A stretch of DNA of 60,350 nucleotides from NCBI RefSeq assembly GCF_900113925.1, contig NZ_FORD01000020.1:1-60350 (forward strand). The letters run 5' to 3'. The DNA is from Nitrosomonas sp. Nm34. GTDB taxonomy: Bacteria; Pseudomonadota; Gammaproteobacteria; Burkholderiales; Nitrosomonadaceae. A program made the position numbers and the translations under genes. Under the pieces are notes generated by a model, which did no database searches, was not told the origin of the DNA, and was given only the letters and a program-made list of their open reading frames with translations. This document shows, one piece after another, positions 8,036 to 16,277 of this stretch. Positions within the stretch are counted from its first letter, which is position 1. Each line of letters opens with the position of its first letter.

Positions 8036-8845
8036 ATGATCTGGTTAAATGCTGTCATTGTGAGTTGCTGTGGCATTGTTGCGGCAGGTGTTGCCAGTAT
8101 AGCTTATCGCAACAGTAAGAATAACAATCATCTTTATTATATTATCTTCATAGTAACGATGATCTTATCTTTCGGAGCATCACAGGCATTCATTCTTCCA
8201 ATCATTAGCGCCGAATCCTCCACAGCAACTACTTCTGATGAGAAGCTTCTAGGCCATTCTGCGCTTAAATTAATAAAATGGTACGACACAGAAAGCTATA
8301 ACAGAATAAAAAATGAGTTCTATCAAGCAATAAAAGAAGGTCAGAGCAAAGAGGAGGCTATGGCAGCCCTCCATAACATGATTCCAACATTTGTTCAAAA
8401 ACATTTGCCAAATGCGTCTGACGAAGCAGCGATAAAGTACGCAGAAGTCAAAGTACGTGAACTGACAGAATTAATGCAGAATGGAGAAGATTTATGTTAC
8501 CCATTTCTCTTTCCACAGATGGGGCAAACATTAAACTCAACCAAATATATCTCTGATACTACTAGAGAAATTAGTCTTGCAGCCTTGAGTAATATTGTTA
8601 GAACTTCATTTGTGTCATCTCAAGATATCCCGAGTGTGGAGGAAGTATCTAGTATTCTTGAGCCCGTTATCTACACAGAATTAAATAAATATGGACAAGA
8701 CCTCGTTTTAATACCAGAACCAGTCATAAATAAAACCGATAAAATTAAAGTATGCGAAATCACAATAAAAATGTACGAAAGCCTCCTCCAATTACCATCA
8801 GTGGAGGGAAGTAAGGTTATACGATATTTAGCGGCAAAGAAATGA
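8036..8845 (+). CDS. Membrane-anchored hypothetical protein
   Basis: AAAAAGGAG precedes the ATG by 6 bases. Two hydrophobic segments occupy residues 2-24 (LNAVIVSCCGIVAAGVASIA) and 34-56 (YYIIFIVTMILSFGASQAFI). A soluble domain of about 210 residues follows, mostly helical and rich in charged residues, with scattered cysteines (including CYPFLFPQ and VCEITIKMYESL). No known motif is seen. With both helices at the N-terminus, the large domain lies on one face of the membrane, the side not determinable here. Family unknown; AT-rich composition suggests acquisition. Confidence 0.6.
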   Translation: MIWLNAVIVSCCGIVAAGVASIAYRNSKNNNHLYYIIFIVTMILSFGASQAFILPIISAESSTATTSDEKLLGHSALKLIKWYDTESYNRIKNEFYQAIKEGQSKEEAMAALHNMIPTFVQKHLPNASDEAAIKYAEVKVRELTELMQNGEDLCYPFLFPQMGQTLNSTKYISDTTREISLAALSNIVRTSFVSSQDIPSVEEVSSILEPVIYTELNKYGQDLVLIPEPVINKTDKIKVCEITIKMYESLLQLPSVEGSKVIRYLAAKK

Positions 8846-9013
8846 CCAAAACTATAAAAGTGGAAAATGCTATTAACACTAAGAAGTTTATTTCGATGTG
8901 AAGCTCAATACAATTCGGTTCGGTTAACGACTGGCACTCGCCGCCCCCTCATTCCTTATTATTCATATTGAATATTTCTCGGTACAATTTCAGTACAGTT
9001 GGCAAAATTCTTA

Positions 9014-9961
9014 GGGTCAGGCCTTACAATTAATATCACAACCCTAATGCTTTAATTTTCAACAAGTTTAAATCTACATAAGATGCGCAGATAGTAAGAT
9101 TGCTACGCATTAAGTTTGCCGGGGCACTGTGTCATGTAACATGTAACAGCACGCGGTAACGCACGGAAAGATATCTATCATGATGATATTGATCATCAAC
9201 AGTTTTGCTGTTGCTCCAGAACACGGCCATCGTTATGACTGGCATTATCATGCCTATTGTCTCATGGACAATCACTATCATTTATTGATTGAAACCAATT
9301 GTCCAACCTTGTCCAAAGGAATGTAGTATCTCAACGGCACGTATACGCAATATTTCAATCGGCAGCATCAGCGCGATGGCCACGTATTTCAAGGTCGTTT
9401 CAAAGCCATATTAGTGCAGAAAGATACCTATCTGCTGGAACTGGCGCGTTACATCGCGTTGAGCCCGGTACGGGCACAGAGGGTGCGAAGCGCCAAAGCG
9501 TGGCGCTGGAGCAGTTATCGCGCAACGGCTGGATATGAAAAAACGCTGCCTGTTTAATGACTGAAGGGATCCTCGCTGGATTTGACAAAACAAAGTCAAA
9601 GCGCATCGCGCAGCAACACTATCGGGATTTTGTTAAGGCCGGTAAAGAGCAACCCTCCCCTGGCAATGATTGAAGAACCAGATTTATTTGGATGATGACT
9701 TTGTCAATGATATGCAGCGTAAACTCGGCCTTGAACAATCACTCAAAGACATACCCAGAAAGCAAAAACAAGCCCCTGTCAAACCATTAAGCTACTTTGC
9801 TGATCGCTATAAAAGCCGTGACGAAAGTTGGCTCAGGCGTTTTTAAGCGGACACTATACGCTCGCTCAAGTAAGAGAGTATTTTGGTGTCAGTTATGCTA
9901 CCGTGAGTCGGGCGGTGAAGCAGGCGAAAAAAACAGGGATGTCAAATGTAAGCTCTGACCC
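9014..9961 (+). mobile_element. RAYT-carrying element, copy 3 (most decayed)
   Basis: Left end GGGTCAGGCCTTACAATT at 9014; right end ATGTAAGCTCTGACCC ending at 9961, followed by TAAGATATT as in copy 2. It is clearly related to copies 1 and 2 over its whole length, with many more small deletions and substitutions. Confidence 0.75.
9084..9945 (+). pseudogene. REP-associated tyrosine transposase, copy 3, heavily decayed
   Basis: Its start codon is lost (ATAGTAAGA replaces ATGGCAAGA). The HUH motif region (LMDNHYHLLIETN) is still readable near 9265-9300, and the LLELARYIALSPVRAQ segment near 9430-9475, in different frames. The HTH end (HYTLAQVREYFGVSYATVSR) is readable near 9850-9910. It cannot encode a protein. 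Confidence 0.75.
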
Positions 9962-9994
9962 TAAGATATTACACCAACTCTTCCAATCGTGATG

Positions 9995-10021
9995 TGATGA
10001 TTCTTATGTCGAACTCACGTT
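9995..10021 (-). repeat. 27-bp IS-end-like motif, copy 1
   Basis: Shares TTATGTCGAACTCACGTT and the preceding TGATGATTC with two other sites (16112-16138, 19388-19414). It forms the truncated 3' end of the Mrr-like frame, consistent with an IS terminus that cut the gene. Confidence 0.55.
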
Positions 10022-10219
10022 AAGATAAGATTTTGTCCAGCCAACTCTATTGTGAAATATCGCTTGCTGGCCGCTCGGTAGTAATTTTGTTCGCTCAGCA
10101 GGTATTAGGTAAAATTGATTTGCAAGCGAATCAATAGCCTTACGCACTAAATACTCTTTTCCGTCTTTTATATATTTCAAGAGTGGTAGCATACAGGTTT
10201 GATAATCAGGGGTCGTCAT
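10004..10219 (-). pseudogene. Mrr-type restriction protein, N-terminal domain only
   Basis: The frame reads MTTPDYQTCMLPLLKYIKDG and ends LLPSGQQAIFHNRVGWTKSY, the winged-helix N-terminal domain (Mrr_N) of Mrr-type restriction endonucleases. In intact proteins it is followed by a PD-(D/E)XK nuclease domain of about 200 residues that cuts modified DNA. Here, after SYL the sequence runs straight into the 27-bp IS-end motif and stops, so the nuclease domain is missing. What remains could at most be a small DNA-binding protein; I regard it as a remnant. Confidence 0.7.
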
Positions 10220-10510
10220 GAATGATTGCTGGCTGCAAATTAATAATTCTACCTCCTGAATTTCTTGAATAAGGTAATAGATAACTCTTTTATCTTAAGA
10301 ATGAGCAATGGTTATCCGGTGTGTATTATTATTAGAAGTATATAAGAAAAACGAAATTTAAATGCCAGGTTTTAAGGAAATGTCCAATGGATCTGATGAA
10401 AGATGTTATGCAAGTTCCAGGATCTCGATTGAGCACGCGACGGAACATGTGCGGCGCCTTGACGATCCACCGAGCGCATCAATGGTATAAGCATCGCATG
10501 AATATTTTGC
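10220..10510. other. Gap upstream of the GNAT gene
   Basis: No credible gene. The left half may include the promoter of the Mrr remnant, while 10440-10510 is GC-richer and resembles the following gene, perhaps the edge of a transferred segment. Confidence 0.35.
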
Positions 10511-11038
10511 ATGCATTTGCGTAAGGGGTCATTGCACGATGCCGCGCGCATCGCCGTGCTGGTAAACTCTGCTTACCGCGGGGATAGCAGCCGTCACGGC
10601 TGGACGACTGAAGCAGACTTTATTGATGGCCAGCGCACAGACACATCCGAGATTGAGGAAATCTTGTCCGCTGATAATCAATGCATTCTCCTCGCCGAGC
10701 GCAATGAGGAAATCATTGGCTGCGTCCATCTAGAAAAACGCGATGCCAATGTCTGCTATTTCGGTATGTTTGTCGTGAAACCGAAGTTGCAGGCGCAGGG
10801 CCTCGGGAAACGCCTCATTATGGAAGCTGAGCGATTTGCATCACACCAGCTCGCCTGTACCATTATGCAAATGCACGTCATCTCAATTCGAAACGAGCTA
10901 ATCGCTTGGTACGAGCGCCGTGGATATCGTCGAACCGACGAACGTCATCCGTTCCCATATGGGAACGAACGCTTCGGTATTCCGCTTCGAAATGATCTCG
11001 AATTCATCGTCTTTGTGAAAGAATTAAAGGCTAATTAG
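10511..11038 (+). CDS. GNAT-family N-acetyltransferase
   Basis: A 175-residue protein with the GNAT fold order: an N-terminal strand-helix (LRKGSLHDAARIAVLVNSAY), a conserved RGDSSRHGWTTEADFIDGQR region, CILLAERNEEIIGCVHLEKR, and the acetyl-CoA binding motif V.P.LQAQGLGKRLI (Q/R-x-x-G-x-G/A) at about residues 92-105. The YERRGYRRTDERHPFPYG tail is usual in this subgroup. Such enzymes acetylate small amines; the substrate is unknown. The start is somewhat uncertain: ATG at 10511 lacks a clear Shine-Dalgarno. GC content is higher than the DNA to the left. Confidence 0.85.
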   Translation: MHLRKGSLHDAARIAVLVNSAYRGDSSRHGWTTEADFIDGQRTDTSEIEEILSADNQCILLAERNEEIIGCVHLEKRDANVCYFGMFVVKPKLQAQGLGKRLIMEAERFASHQLACTIMQMHVISIRNELIAWYERRGYRRTDERHPFPYGNERFGIPLRNDLEFIVFVKELKAN

Positions 11039-11248
11039 CCCATGCATAAATAATAAGCGGCGGAGCATCCAACTGGAGTGGAATGTTAAAGTACGCGGTT
11101 GTAGCCACAATAGGAAATCTGCATAAGATATTGCATCGCAAAACTTGACACCTTTTTATTTCCTAGAAAATCAGGCAAATTTCCTGAATACCGGGAAAGT
11201 CCACTATTAATTAAATCTGCTCAGCTTGATTCTTACTTATCCTGCTAC

Positions 11249-11611
11249 TCATCGATCAATAGCTTCAAAAACTTTAGTACCAGGGTAATATGTTTTACCC
11301 CATTTAACTAAAGCTTGAAGTACAGGTTTAAGATCCCTTCCTTTTTTTGTCAGAACATATTCATATCGAATTGGTTTCTGTTGATATGCTTGTTGAATGG
11401 CAAGCCCGGCAGTTTCTATTTTCTTTAGTCTGTCTGACAATATATTAGTAGCAATACGTTCTGGAGATTCCAGAAATTCTTGATAGCGTTTTTTACCTAA
11501 TAGCAGATCACGAATAATCAGCAAAGTCCATTTATCACCCAGAAGATCGAGTGAGCACGTAATTGGGCAATATGACCGCTCAAAAATTGATTTATCCATT
11601 TCATCATTCAT
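11249..11611 (-). CDS. HxlR-family transcriptional regulator
   Basis: A 120-residue winged-helix protein with the family core CPITCSLDLLGDKWTLLIIR, then LESPERIATNILSDRLKKIE, and a C-terminal wing (YEYVLTKKGRDLKPVLQAL). The N-terminal Cys of 'YCPI' is the residue used for redox or electrophile sensing in relatives such as HypR, YodB and QsrR. It is divergent from a GST-like gene; HxlR proteins commonly regulate the divergent neighbour, so control of the GST by thiol stress is a reasonable inference. Two overlapping palindromes lie between the genes. Confidence 0.9.
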   Translation of the reverse strand: MNDEMDKSIFERSYCPITCSLDLLGDKWTLLIIRDLLLGKKRYQEFLESPERIATNILSDRLKKIETAGLAIQQAYQQKPIRYEYVLTKKGRDLKPVLQALVKWGKTYYPGTKVFEAIDR

Positions 11612-11670
11612 AAATTAGTTTTCCTGAAAAATAAAAGGAAAGCTTTATAGCTTGTAGTTAGCAAGCTTAT

Positions 11671-11698
11671 AAGTTATATTAACTTGCATTATGCAAGT
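11671..11698. promoter_or_regulatory. Overlapping palindromes, probable HxlR operator
   Basis: AAGTTATATTAACTT (11671-11685) is a perfect palindrome around TAT. ACTTGCATTATGCAAGT (11682-11698) is a second one, sharing ACTT. They sit between the divergent starts at 11611 and 11740, where a dimeric winged-helix regulator would bind. Binding itself is inference. Confidence 0.55.
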
Positions 11699-11739
11699 AA
11701 CTCGTAATATTAATAACAATTGTGGCAAGGATCAATCGC

Positions 11740-12495
11740 ATGATAAAACTTTATCAATTTGAACGCACCTGGGGAATACCAAACTTAAGCCCATTTTGCT
11801 GCAAAATCGAAACGTATCTGCGTATGGCTGGTATTGAATATGAAATCAAACCGGCACTACCTTTTAGTGCTCCCAAAGGTAAATTGCCCTACATTCAGGA
11901 TAACAATGAAGCAATAGGCGATTCTCGTTTTATCATTAATTACCTTAAATCAATTTATAAAGATTTGGACGAAGGACGAAGTGCGGCGGAATTGGCAGGA
12001 TCCATTGCAATGCAACGTTTGCTTGATGAACATTTGTTTTGGGTTTTGCTTTATTCGCGTTGGCAATATACAGATGAAAATTGGAAAATTAACAAGAAAG
12101 CAATTTTTGGTGGGCTACCTCCCATTATTCGGGATATTGTTGCAAATAGATGGCGTCCAAAAATCAAACGACAAATTTATGGTCATGGTACTGGCAGGCA
12201 TCAAGCAGAAGAAATTTTTACATTAGGTAAACTAGATATTGATGCGTTATCAGCAAGCCTTGGGAGTAAGCGGTATTTTCTAGGGGATCAACCTACTACA
12301 TTGGATGCTTGTGCCTTCGGTCACTTAATTAATATTATCGGCTGTCCGATTGAATCCCCCCTTAAGGAACATGGTTTGTCAAAGAGCAACTTAATTGATT
12401 ATGTTGAACGAATTCAAGGTGAATTCTATCAAGATCTGAAAAATAATAATGCTTCCTTAACTCAAGTGAACAAGAAAAATAAAGGTTCTATGTGA
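11740..12495 (+). CDS. Glutathione S-transferase-like protein
   Basis: I prefer ATG 11740 (MIKLYQFERTWGIPNLSPFC) over the in-frame GTG at 11722, because AAGGA lies 8 bases upstream and the thioredoxin-like fold starts with IKLYQF. The N-terminal domain (about residues 1-80) contains LSPFCCKIETYLRMAGI, KGKLPYI and IGDSRFIINYL, the last matching the glutathione-binding 'D/E-S' site of GSTs. A helical C-terminal domain follows, with LGDQPTTLDACAFGHLINII. The layout matches the metaxin/'failed axon connections'-type branch. Probable role: conjugation or thiol chemistry, likely controlled by the divergent HxlR regulator. Confidence 0.85.
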   Translation: MIKLYQFERTWGIPNLSPFCCKIETYLRMAGIEYEIKPALPFSAPKGKLPYIQDNNEAIGDSRFIINYLKSIYKDLDEGRSAAELAGSIAMQRLLDEHLFWVLLYSRWQYTDENWKINKKAIFGGLPPIIRDIVANRWRPKIKRQIYGHGTGRHQAEEIFTLGKLDIDALSASLGSKRYFLGDQPTTLDACAFGHLINIIGCPIESPLKEHGLSKSNLIDYVERIQGEFYQDLKNNNASLTQVNKKNKGSM

Positions 12496-12539
12496 AATAC
12501 CATGAGTAAGTAAACTGAAGCTTTCCACATAAAAATAAA

Positions 12540-12776
12540 TCATATTGATAAAGTTGTTAATATTCCGGTAACCTGAATCTTGTTATTGATGCTCTCAAGA
12601 ATGCCATTGGTCAGACGGGATTCAACAAGGTGAATAATCCCGTTCCAATGAGAGGTGACCGTATGAGCCGAAAGCCTGAAAAGCTCGAATACCGGCTTGG
12701 TTGACCTCATTGCATACAAAGATGTCAAATCTTGCAATGCAATATTTTTTTGTATTTGATAATGCAAGGCTGACAC
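12540..12776 (-). pseudogene. ISL3-family transposase, C-terminal fragment
   Basis: The frame contains FELFRLSAHTVTSHWNGIIH followed by LVESRLTNGILESINNKIQ, the conserved end of the DDE_Tnp_ISL3 catalytic domain, where the final Glu is catalytic in LTNGxxEGxN. The usual KARGYR continuation is lost and the N-terminus is absent. It lies beside a short RAYT-type element (12797-12870). Confidence 0.65.
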
Positions 12777-12796
12777 CTTGATTAAGAGGTACTTAA

Positions 12797-12870
12797 TGGA
12801 CAGGCCTAGTCTAAAGAATTTGCATTCTAGCTTTCATTCTTCTATTTTTTTCTTTATTCGCACCTGACCC
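12797..12870 (+). repeat. Short non-autonomous element (RAYT-end type), copy 1
   Basis: Begins GGACAGGCCTAGTCTAAA and ends TTATTCGCACCTGACCC, then GAAGATG. The ends are imperfect inverted repeats of each other and resemble the GGGTCAG...CTGACCC ends of the three RAYT elements. A second copy is at 22643-22715. Confidence 0.65.
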
Positions 12871-13201
12871 GAAGATGTACAACCTCCTCGGGTAAGTCAC
12901 GCGGGGGCAACCCGCATTTGGTATAGCATATATTCACCACCATGCGCATACTGGTCCCAGGAGAATACTCCTATCAAAAATTGGAACACTCGCTATCGTC
13001 GTGGCAATCCGTCCTTTTTTGTTTCCTTGAGAATAACTCGTCCTGCATTCAAGCTTTAATTTTAGGCGTATGTACGCTTGCGCACAGAGAAAGCTCGCTA
13101 CGAAGCGTACGCTAAAGATGTTCCTGGTTTTATCAAACCGGAGATAAAGAATCCAAACACATCATAGGTGTTTTTTGAAATTAATAAATAGGAGAGCAAT
13201 T
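12871..13201. other. Gap upstream of the KGG gene
   Basis: Contains a small GCGGG-GCAA-CCCGC hairpin near 12902-12916 and no credible reading frame. It presumably carries the promoter of the KGG protein. Confidence 0.4.
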
Positions 13202-13633
13202 ATGCCTTCGAATAAAGGAAAGGATGAGGACAACAAGGGCACCAGCCAGCGTGGTTTTGCTTCTATGGACGAAGAAAAACAGCGTGAAATTGCGAGCAAG
13301 GGCGGCCGTGCAGCTCACGAGAAGGGCACTGCGCATGAGTTCAATTCAGAAGAAGCACGCGAGGCGGGCCGTGCAGCTCACGAGAAGGGTACGGCTCATG
13401 AGTTTACTTCTGAAGAGGCGCGTGAAGCGGGCAGGAAAGGAGGGCATGCTGCTCATGAAAAAGGTACAGCCCATGAGTTTAGCTCGGAAGAGGCGCGTGA
13501 GGCAGGTCGCAAAGGTGGACAGTCAAGTGGCAAAGGCCGCTCTGAGGAAGATGATGATTCATCTTCCTCTACCCGTGGCGGGACATCTGAGCAGCATGCT
13601 AAAGCAGGCAGCCAAAGCCATAAAAATCGCTAA
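13202..13633 (+). CDS. KGG-repeat general stress protein
   Basis: Starts at ATG 13202 with AGGAGAG 6 bases upstream. The 143-residue protein is extremely hydrophilic, with repeated KGG/AAHEKGTAHEF units: about residues 33-56, 57-77 and 78-101. Each unit reads G(R/K)..(A)AHEKGTAHEF followed by SEEAREAGR. The middle unit has lost the KGG part that unit 3 keeps, an apparent recombination between repeats. KGG-domain proteins (YciG/con-10 type) are small, probably disordered stress-induced proteins in bacteria and fungi. The C-terminus is Ser/Asp-rich (RSEEDDDSSSSTRGG). A strong terminator follows, so it is probably monocistronic. Confidence 0.9.
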   Translation: MPSNKGKDEDNKGTSQRGFASMDEEKQREIASKGGRAAHEKGTAHEFNSEEAREAGRAAHEKGTAHEFTSEEAREAGRKGGHAAHEKGTAHEFSSEEAREAGRKGGQSSGKGRSEEDDDSSSSTRGGTSEQHAKAGSQSHKNR

Positions 13634-13648
13634 CCAGCAATAACAACG

Positions 13649-13678
13649 ACGAGCAGATTCATCTGCTCGTTATTTTTT
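13649..13678 (+). terminator. Rho-independent terminator of the KGG gene
   Basis: A perfect 9-bp stem ACGAGCAGA/TCTGCTCGT with TTCA loop is followed directly by TATTTTTTG, 15 bases after the stop codon. Confidence 0.9.
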
Positions 13679-13756
13679 GTGTCAATACAAATAATGATGT
13701 GTTGGCTAATCTTGGCATTACTCTTCATTCACTACTAAGCCTAAAAGGAAATTACT

Positions 13757-14644
13757 ATGAGTACTCATACACAAAGAAACGTAGTGCTATCTTCACACAC
13801 AGATTGGTGGACCATTAATTGGGGCGCTGTTTTTGCGAGCCTGGTTTTTATTTATGCCTTAAGCTGGTTAATATTCACTCTCAGCGCGGCGATTGGCTTC
13901 AGTATTGTCGAGGTTCCAGAAATCAAGCATATCGATACCAAATCTGAAACACTAACCGTTAGTATTGCATTATACGGATGGTATATTTTGACTGCCTGGG
14001 TAGTGTATCTTTTAGGCGGCATCCTGGCTGGTAAGCTTTCGGGTAATATTGATCAGCGTGCAGCTACCTTGCATGGCGTAGTGGTGTGGTCAATTACCAT
14101 TGTTATTGCCGTTGTATTGGCCTCCATGGGCGTTAACAGTTTGTTGAGTTCTGCAGCCGGGGCAATAAAAACCACAGCTACAGCTGGCACGAATATAACG
14201 AAAGCAGTTTCATCCGGTAAAGAAGGAGCAATATCACAATTACCTTCTTCTTTACAGCCTTTAATCGCCTCAATAAAACAAGGGATTAAGAAAGGAGCCT
14301 CTCAAGATGAAAAAAAATTAGAGAAAGCTGCCGAACAAATTGATCCACAAGCTTTAGGTTTAATCGCGACTGCACTCATACGAGGTGATGAGCAGGAGGC
14401 GAAGGAGATTATGGCAAGTAATACTGATTTAGATGAAAAAGAAATCGACGAACTGGTCGGTTCAGTAAAAACCAAAGCAGAAAAAATTGGTAAAGACATC
14501 CAGAGAAAAGCTGATGAAGCCAGAGGATATGCAGCTGGAATTCTCTGGTTAATGTTTTTAAGCTATATTGTAGCTTTAATTGCAATCATTTTTGGCGCCA
14601 GATATGGCGCTAAGAAATTAGCTTCTTCTGTTCAGCAAGCTTAA
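13757..14644 (+). CDS. Four-helix inner-membrane protein, hypothetical
   Basis: Preceded by AAAAGGA at 8 bases. Hydrophobic segments are at about residues 22-48, 68-92, 104-130 and 262-285. Between helices 3 and 4 lies a soluble domain (about 130-260) that is rich in Lys, Glu and Ala. It contains QLPSSLQPLIASIKQGIKKG and a SPOR/'caspase-recruit'-unlike helical region DPQALGLIATALIRGDEQEA. Similar proteins are often annotated 'CAP-Gly' or 'PhnA-like' without functional proof. Its position between a KGG stress protein and DUF202/H+-ATPase genes suggests envelope stress, but this is only context. Confidence 0.65.
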   Translation: MSTHTQRNVVLSSHTDWWTINWGAVFASLVFIYALSWLIFTLSAAIGFSIVEVPEIKHIDTKSETLTVSIALYGWYILTAWVVYLLGGILAGKLSGNIDQRAATLHGVVVWSITIVIAVVLASMGVNSLLSSAAGAIKTTATAGTNITKAVSSGKEGAISQLPSSLQPLIASIKQGIKKGASQDEKKLEKAAEQIDPQALGLIATALIRGDEQEAKEIMASNTDLDEKEIDELVGSVKTKAEKIGKDIQRKADEARGYAAGILWLMFLSYIVALIAIIFGARYGAKKLASSVQQA

Positions 14645-14667
14645 CTTATGCAAAACAAATATAGCCG

Positions 14668-14695
14668 GATCTCTGCAGCGTTCGTTGCGGAGATC
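14668..14695 (+). terminator. Hairpin after the membrane protein gene
   Basis: GATCTCTGC pairs with GCGGAGATC (one G-T pair) across a 10-base loop, 23 bases after the stop. There is no proper T-run, so termination is uncertain. Confidence 0.4.
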
Positions 14696-14704
14696 TTCAT
14701 CAAA

Positions 14705-14884
14705 TTATACTGCTCGCCAGATTTTTAATAGTCTTCTATAAAAAGCCGCGAGGCTGTTGATAATCCACATAGTAACCATAGAGATCCCCCAAGCCATGGC
14801 AGCCATGCTTTCATAATTATTCTTGTGGTTGTGATAGCGTATTGTCACCGCTCGATGCTGCTTTAAGTAGTCAAAGGCGTTTTT
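14705..14884 (-). pseudogene. IS5-type transposase, C-terminal remnant
   Basis: The minus frame reads NAFDYLKQHRAVTIRYHNHK then NNYESMAAMAWGISMVTMWI and stops at 14705. The pattern 'FxxLKxxRAVxxRYxxxxxNYxxMxxxA' is the usual end of IS5-superfamily DDE transposases. The rest of the gene is absent. Confidence 0.55.
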
Positions 14885-14908
14885 TCACTAAATGCTAATG
14901 TTATAGCG

Positions 14909-15013
14909 TAATCAGTTAAGAATGATTCAGAATGTATAGAATTTGAAGAGCATATCAACGGTTTGCCGGTATTGTTTACACAGCACTTTGGCGTATGCCC
15001 ATTTATGCTCAGA
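14909..15013 (-). mobile_element. IS630-family terminal remnant
   Basis: TAATCAGTTAAGAATGATTC at 14909 matches the end of the IS630 element at 60057 with one change. The minus frame reads EHKWAYAKVLCKQYRQTVDM then LFKFYTF and stops, homologous to the KHKWAQAKALRRQQNQTVEM tail at 60075-60160. The remainder of the element is missing or unrecognisable. Confidence 0.75.
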
Positions 15014-15559
15014 TGAAATAATGAGCATACTCCTTGAATCATTTCTAGCTGGTTTTGCTATATATCAGCCCTAAAGTATGTTGATATTCACCTTAACCGA
15101 GTTGATCACGCCAGAACCTCAGCATTATGGATTTACTTTTCTTTATTAAAGAGTTATCTGAAATTGTCAGCCGATCTTAGCTCGGTTTGCCAATTTCGGA
15201 TGATTTCCCGTTCAGTTGGCGATCAAACCCTTCTCCACTCCATTCGGTTGTTATTAACAAGGCGGTTTATTTTTCATAGACCCTGAACCTTATTAAGCTT
15301 TTTCCAAACAGATGGCAAACTTAGCTTGAAAAAAATGTAAAATCAAAAATTAAAATGCTTAGCATACCAATATCCGAATGGGTGGATATACATAGTACTC
15401 TTGCTCGCTTATTGATTTTATTTGTACCGTTTCAGAATCTCCATTGTTTTTCTTCTGTAATGAATTAATACCGTACAAGTTCACCTTGCGAAGCGCCAGA
15501 ATTTCTTACACTCTTTTACTCTACTGCGCAACAGTTTCTTAGTTTAGCAAAAAGGACCA
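15014..15559. other. Non-coding gap of about 550 bases, probable IS debris
   Basis: No open frame of note. It follows two transposase relics and may itself be decayed mobile DNA. The promoter of the DUF202 gene presumably lies at its right end. Confidence 0.4.
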
Positions 15560-15943
15560 ATGGAAATAAAAGACAGAAAGTCAGCAGGTGCAGCCGACCA
15601 TCTTGCCAATGAGCGTACCTTTCTTGCATGGGTACGCACCAGTATTGCACTCATGGGTTTTGGGTTCGTGATTGTAAAATTTGCTCTCTTTATCCATCAG
15701 ATCGCAAATGCGCTTGGCGAAACTAATACACCACAAGGGAAAAGTGATTCAGCTATCATTGGCGTAACAATGGTAGCTTTGGGCGCTCTCATAACAATGC
15801 TGGCGTTCATTCGCTATCGTAATATTGAAAGGCAATTAAATGATAATTCTTACTTTCCCTCAAAATGGCTTTCAGCCCTGGTGACACTCAGCATCATAAT
15901 TGGTGCAGTTTTGCTTGTGTTTTATTTATTACCAAACATATAA
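15560..15943 (+). CDS. DUF202 (YidH-type) membrane protein
   Basis: A 127-residue protein that begins with the family signature ADHLANERTFLAWVRTSIAL, followed by three membrane helices at about residues 35-55, 75-95 and 105-125. AAAAGGA precedes the ATG by 6 bases. DUF202 proteins are small inner-membrane proteins found in bacteria and fungi; the function is unknown. It lies among stress-associated genes. Confidence 0.9.
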   Translation: MEIKDRKSAGAADHLANERTFLAWVRTSIALMGFGFVIVKFALFIHQIANALGETNTPQGKSDSAIIGVTMVALGALITMLAFIRYRNIERQLNDNSYFPSKWLSALVTLSIIIGAVLLVFYLLPNI

Positions 15944-16277
15944 ATCTACATTATAGAGAAATTTTGCATTTTTCCAGACAGTATTAGGCAATAAGAATAG
16001 ACGAACTCTTAACATGGCAGATCTTAGCCAGGTGCATTATCATTTGTATTATTGGTAGTGGTATTGCTTTGCTAATAATAGGTAAGAAAAGAAATGTACT
16101 CAGCCATAGTGTGATAATTCTTATATTGAACTCACGTTGAACAAATGGCTGTTGCATATTACGATAAAAATTAATAGGTTCTTGTAATACTTATTGCGAA
16201 TGCCGAGTGAGCAGTACATTGCAATGGCACAGGAAAGCTATGGGTAATCTTTAAATTAACCAGTTCATTTGTCTGCT
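15944..16277. other. Gap with a membrane-segment remnant and IS-end motif
   Basis: The + frame at about 15982-16107 reads ELLTWQILARCIIICIIGSG and IALLIIGKKRN, a membrane-helix tail without a start codon. It runs into the 27-bp IS-end motif at 16112. This looks like a small membrane gene truncated by an IS. Confidence 0.4.
16112..16138 (+). repeat. 27-bp IS-end-like motif, copy 2
   Basis: TGATAATTCTTATATT followed by GAACTCACGTT; matches copies at 9995 and 19388 with three or four substitutions. Confidence 0.5.

Noticed and set aside
13224..13643. A 139-codon frame overlapping the KGG gene.
   Set aside because: It is a shadow of the KGG repeats in another frame; the KGG frame has the Shine-Dalgarno, terminator and family match.
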